15,781 nt of DNA from JAQGJA01 sp965651535 (GTDB taxonomy: Bacteria > Pseudomonadota > Alphaproteobacteria > Micavibrionales > SZUA-601). The position numbers and the translations under genes are program-made. Below the pieces are notes generated by a model. The model saw nothing but the letters and a program-made list of their open reading frames with translations. It searched no databases and was not told the DNA's origin. Below, one piece after another: positions 13,186-15,781 of the stretch (the stretch's first letter is position 1; every line of letters starts with the position of its first letter). The stretch is from positions 1 through 15,781 of the forward strand of contig CBFGSX010000030.1 of assembly GCA_965651535.1 (NCBI GenBank), in the 5' to 3' direction.

Positions 13186-14074
13186 AAAATGGATCTTCCC
13201 GCTATTGGCCGTGGTGGGCTTCGGCGCGGCGATGATGTATATCGGCACGGCTACGCCGCCGCCGCCCGTGGCGCAACCGGTGGTGCAGCCCGCGCCCGTG
13301 CCCTTTGCCGAATATATCGGCGGGGCCGGGTTGACGGAACCGAACTCGGAAAATATCGCCATCGGCACGCAGATGCCCGGCATCGTGCGCGAGGTGCGCG
13401 TCAATGTCGGCGACACGGTGGCGGCGGGGGATATTCTGTTCGTCATCGACAACCGCGAGGCGCAAGCCGCGTTGGTTCAGGCTGAAGCCGACCTCGCCAG
13501 CGCCAAGGCAGAGATGGCCAACCGCCAGTCGCAATATAATATCGTGGCTGCCGTCAAGGATACGCGCGCCGTCAGCAAGGATGAAAAGAGCCAGCGTTAC
13601 CACGCGCTTGGTGTTGCCAAAGCCGCCGTCGAAGCGGCCGAGGCCGCGGTCGAAAGCGCGCGCGTGAATCTGGAACTCCATTCCGTCGTTTCTCCGGCGG
13701 ATGGCGTGGTGATGACGCGCAACTTGCGCGTGGGCGAATTTGCGCCCGCCGGGATGGTGACCGAACCCTTGATGCGGCTTGGGAATTACAACCCGATGCA
13801 TATCCGCGTCGATATCGACGAGAACGACGCGTGGCGTTTCCGCGAGGGTGCGCCCGCCATCGCCTTTGTGCGCGGCAACCCGGAGATCAAGGTCGATCTG
13901 AATTTCGTGCGCGTCGAACCCTATGTCCGCCCGAAACGGTCATTAACGGGTGAAAGCACCGAACGCGTCGATACCCGCGTCTTGCAAATCATCTACGCCT
14001 TTGACCCCTCCGGAAAACCGATCTATGTGGGTCAGCAGATGGATGTTTATATTGAGGCGATTAAAACCGAATAG
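13178..14074 (+). CDS. HlyD/DevB-type periplasmic adaptor of the ABC exporter
   Basis: Membrane-fusion adaptor expected to connect the ABC exporter with an outer-membrane channel. The 298-residue protein has an N-terminal anchor helix (about 5-21, WIFPLLAVVGFGAAMMYIG) followed by a proline-rich linker. A lipoyl/barrel-sandwich half is at about 65-90 (GIVREVRVNVGDTVAAGDIL), an Ala/Glu-rich coiled-coil hairpin at about 93-165 and the second lipoyl half at about 170-190 (VVSPADGVVMTRNLRVGE). A beta-barrel domain ends the protein. The hairpin is short, so reach across the periplasm is limited. Good AGGAG lies 7 nt before the ATG. No outer-membrane partner (TolC type) is encoded here. Confidence 0.9.
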   Translation: MSKKWIFPLLAVVGFGAAMMYIGTATPPPPVAQPVVQPAPVPFAEYIGGAGLTEPNSENIAIGTQMPGIVREVRVNVGDTVAAGDILFVIDNREAQAALVQAEADLASAKAEMANRQSQYNIVAAVKDTRAVSKDEKSQRYHALGVAKAAVEAAEAAVESARVNLELHSVVSPADGVVMTRNLRVGEFAPAGMVTEPLMRLGNYNPMHIRVDIDENDAWRFREGAPAIAFVRGNPEIKVDLNFVRVEPYVRPKRSLTGESTERVDTRVLQIIYAFDPSGKPIYVGQQMDVYIEAIKTE

Positions 14075-14083
14075 GTTTTAATC
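14059..14083 (+). other. 10-bp hairpin spanning the adaptor stop codon
   Basis: GATTAAAACC (14059-14068) and GGTTTTAATC (14074-14083) are perfect inverted repeats around a 5-nt loop, and the TAG stop straddles the loop and the first base of the right arm. The stem is AT-rich and not followed by a T run, so it would be a weak terminator at best. It abuts the palindromic repeat that follows and could stabilise the mRNA 3' end. Confidence 0.4.
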
Positions 14084-14177
14084 GTCCTGAGCGACTTGTC
14101 CGCCGAAGCCTTGGCGCAGGCGGAAGCGAAGGATCTCCCTGAATTTTTTCTGGATTCCCGCTTTCGCGGGAATGACT
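14084..14177 (+). repeat. Composite palindromic repeat between the exporter and sdhA
   Basis: Two different units lie side by side. The first (about 14084-14139) is of the 'gtcctgagcgacttgtccgc' type, with CCGCC (14100-14104) facing GGCGG (14119-14123). The second ends in a perfect 8-bp hairpin, ATTCCCGC (14154-14161) and GCGGGAAT (14166-14173), whose loop is GAAA on the minus strand. Both wordings are familiar dispersed repeats of proteobacterial intergenic regions. It lies between the convergent ends of the adaptor gene and sdhA; no T run makes it a clear terminator. Confidence 0.72.
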
Positions 14178-14183
14178 GACGGA

Positions 14184-15781
14184 TCAATACGTCCGGGCCT
14201 TCGGCGGGATGGGGGCGACGTCGAAATCGGCGGTGGTGCCGGTCACGGGACGGGTGTCGAATTTCACCTTGCCCGTTTTCGCATCGACCCATGAGAGCGT
14301 GTGCTTCATCCAGTTTTGATCGTCGCGGTCGGGGAAATCCTCACGCGCCTGCGCGCCGCGGGATTCCTTGCGGTTCTCGGCCGAATTGATCGTCGCCACC
14401 GCTTGCGTCAGCAGATTGTGCAGCTCATAGGTTTCGATCAAATCCGAGTTCCAGACCAGCGAACGGTCGGTGACTTTGATATCCTCAAAGCCTTTGTAAA
14501 TCTCCGCCATCTTGGCGCAGCCCTGTTCCAAAGATTCTTGCGTGCGGAACACGGCGGCGTCGTTTTGCATCGTGCGTTGCATCTGGCCGCGCAGTTCCGC
14601 CGTCGGCGTGTCGCCATCGGCATGGCGGATTTTGTCAAAGCAATCGACCAGCTTGGTGACGACATCGCCCGCCAGTTTCTTGTGTGGCGTGCCGGGTTTG
14701 ACGATTTTCGCGGCGTGAATGGCGGCGGCGCGCCCGAACACGACCAGATCAAGCAAGGAATTCGACCCCAAACGGTTCGCGCCATGCACCGAAACGCAGG
14801 CCGCTTCGCCGATGGCCATCAACCCGCCGACAATGTTCGATGAATCTTTCAGCACTTCGCAATTCAAATTGGTCGGAATGCCGCCCATATTGTAATGCAC
14901 GGTCGGCAAAACGGGGGCGGGTTCCTTGGTCACGTCGACGCCCGCGAAAATCCGCGCCGTTTCGGCAATGCCGGGCAGGCGCTGGTGAATGACATCCGCG
15001 CCCAGATGCTCAAGGTGCAGATGGATATGATCCTTGTTCTTGCCGACGCCGCGCCCGGCGCGAATTTCCATCGTCATCGAGCGCGACACGACATCGCGGC
15101 TGGCAAGGTCTTTGGCGTTTGGCGCGTAACGCTCCATAAAACGCTCGCCGTCGCCATTGGTCAGGTAGCCGCCTTCGCCGCGGCAGCCCTCGGTCATCAG
15201 ACAGCCCGAGCCGTAAATCCCCGTCGGGTGGAATTGCACGAACTCCATGTCCTGAAGCGGCAATCCTGCGCGCGCGACCATCCCGCCGCCGTCGCCGGTG
15301 CAGGTATGCGCGCTGGTGCAAGAGAAATAGGCGCGGCCATAGCCGCCCGTGGCCAAAACGGTTTGATGCCCGCGGAATAAATGCAAGCTGCCATCATCCA
15401 TGCAAAGCGCCAGAACACCTAAACATTCATGGGTGGCGGGGTCCATCACCAGATCGAGCGCGAAATACTCGATAAAGAACTCGGCTTTGTGTTTGAGGGA
15501 TTGCTGATAGAGTGTGTGCAAAATCGCGTGGCCCGTGCGGTCGGCGGCGGCGCAGGTGCGAAACGCCTGCCCCTGACCTTGCTTGATCGTCATGCCGCCG
15601 AAAGCGCGCTGATAAATTTTGCCTTCGGGCGTGCGCGAAAACGGCACGCCATAATGCTCCAGCTCGATGATCGACGGGATGGCCTGTTCGCACATATAGG
15701 CGATGGCGTCCTGATCGCCCAGCCAGTCGCCGCCCTTGACCGTGTCATAGAAGTGATAACGCCAATCGTCTTCGCCCATAT
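14184..15781 (-). CDS. sdhA: Succinate dehydrogenase flavoprotein subunit (5' end outside window)
   Basis: Catalytic subunit of complex II; oxidises succinate to fumarate with covalently bound FAD. The visible 531 residues lack roughly the first 60-70, including the dinucleotide-binding GxGxxG and the FAD-linking His. Present are DTVKGGDWLGDQDAIAYMC, TVLATGGYGRAYFSCTSAHT, QFHPTGIYGSGCLMTEGCRG (substrate-site His/Thr), the active-site arginine region SRDVVSRSMTMEIRAGRG, PTVHYNMGGIPTN and the FAD-binding GEAACVSVHGANRLGSNSLL. The frame is open to the window edge, so the internal ATG near 15779 is not the start. sdhC and sdhD are expected upstream. Unusually, sdhB does not follow directly. Confidence 0.97.
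   Translation of the reverse strand, partial: MGEDDWRYHFYDTVKGGDWLGDQDAIAYMCEQAIPSIIELEHYGVPFSRTPEGKIYQRAFGGMTIKQGQGQAFRTCAAADRTGHAILHTLYQQSLKHKAEFFIEYFALDLVMDPATHECLGVLALCMDDGSLHLFRGHQTVLATGGYGRAYFSCTSAHTCTGDGGGMVARAGLPLQDMEFVQFHPTGIYGSGCLMTEGCRGEGGYLTNGDGERFMERYAPNAKDLASRDVVSRSMTMEIRAGRGVGKNKDHIHLHLEHLGADVIHQRLPGIAETARIFAGVDVTKEPAPVLPTVHYNMGGIPTNLNCEVLKDSSNIVGGLMAIGEAACVSVHGANRLGSNSLLDLVVFGRAAAIHAAKIVKPGTPHKKLAGDVVTKLVDCFDKIRHADGDTPTAELRGQMQRTMQNDAAVFRTQESLEQGCAKMAEIYKGFEDIKVTDRSLVWNSDLIETYELHNLLTQAVATINSAENRKESRGAQAREDFPDRDDQNWMKHTLSWVDAKTGKVKFDTRPVTGTTADFDVAPIPPKARTY

Noticed and set aside
1..15781. CRISPR arrays, tRNA or rRNA genes, IS elements, prophage or toxin-antitoxin genes
   Set aside because: No regularly spaced direct repeats, cloverleaf sequences, transposase or integrase motifs, or paired small toxin/antitoxin frames were seen on either strand.

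Overview
The window looks like ordinary chromosome of an alphaproteobacterium. SdhA and SdhB have the mitochondrial/alphaproteobacterial form, the Suf genes run C-D-S-T-A, codons end mostly in G or C, and short palindromic repeats of the 'gtcat-ccc...' type sit between genes. I cannot place it below class level. There is no phage, IS element, CRISPR array, tRNA or rRNA. Genes are tightly packed with many start/stop overlaps.

Layout. (1) 1-3623, plus strand: the distal part of a SUF iron-sulfur operon, sufC (5' end outside), sufD, sufS, sufT and a SufA/IscA-type carrier. A 72-nt palindromic repeat sits in frame in the first codons of sufS, and another separates sufT from sufA. (2) 3676-6205, minus strand: lnt (apolipoprotein N-acyltransferase) overlapping dusA (tRNA dihydrouridine synthase). 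(3) 6316-6683, minus strand: monocistronic rpsU with a recognisable promoter, a leader hairpin, a very strong ribosome-binding site, a TTG start and a strong terminator. (4) 6783-8829, minus strand: ubiA-xseB-ispA, linking ubiquinone prenylation, exonuclease VII and polyprenyl precursor synthesis. (5) 8913-9611, plus strand: rsmE, interlocked at its stop codon with an unrecognised minus-strand gene (9608-10102). (6) 10144-15781: sdhA (partial) and sdhB on the minus strand, separated by a three-gene plus-strand ABC exporter (permease, ATPase, membrane-fusion adaptor; MacB/DevBCA type). A previously unlisted 53-codon gene with a perfect Shine-Dalgarno lies directly upstream of sdhB.

How it fits together: the first block makes Fe-S clusters, and SdhB, which needs three of them, is encoded in the last block. 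UbiA/IspA supply the quinone side chain for the acceptor of succinate dehydrogenase. This is core housekeeping and not an island.

What stands out is structure rather than gene content. Palindromic repeats whose hairpins keep GNRA-type loops lie beside or inside several genes. One of them appears to have been absorbed into SufS in frame. Several genes lack a Shine-Dalgarno but have a -10-like box about 6 nt before the ATG (possible leaderless mRNAs), whereas rpsU and the small gene have near-perfect Shine-Dalgarno sequences. The sdh operon is broken by an opposite-strand exporter. All promoter and RNA-structure calls are by eye.
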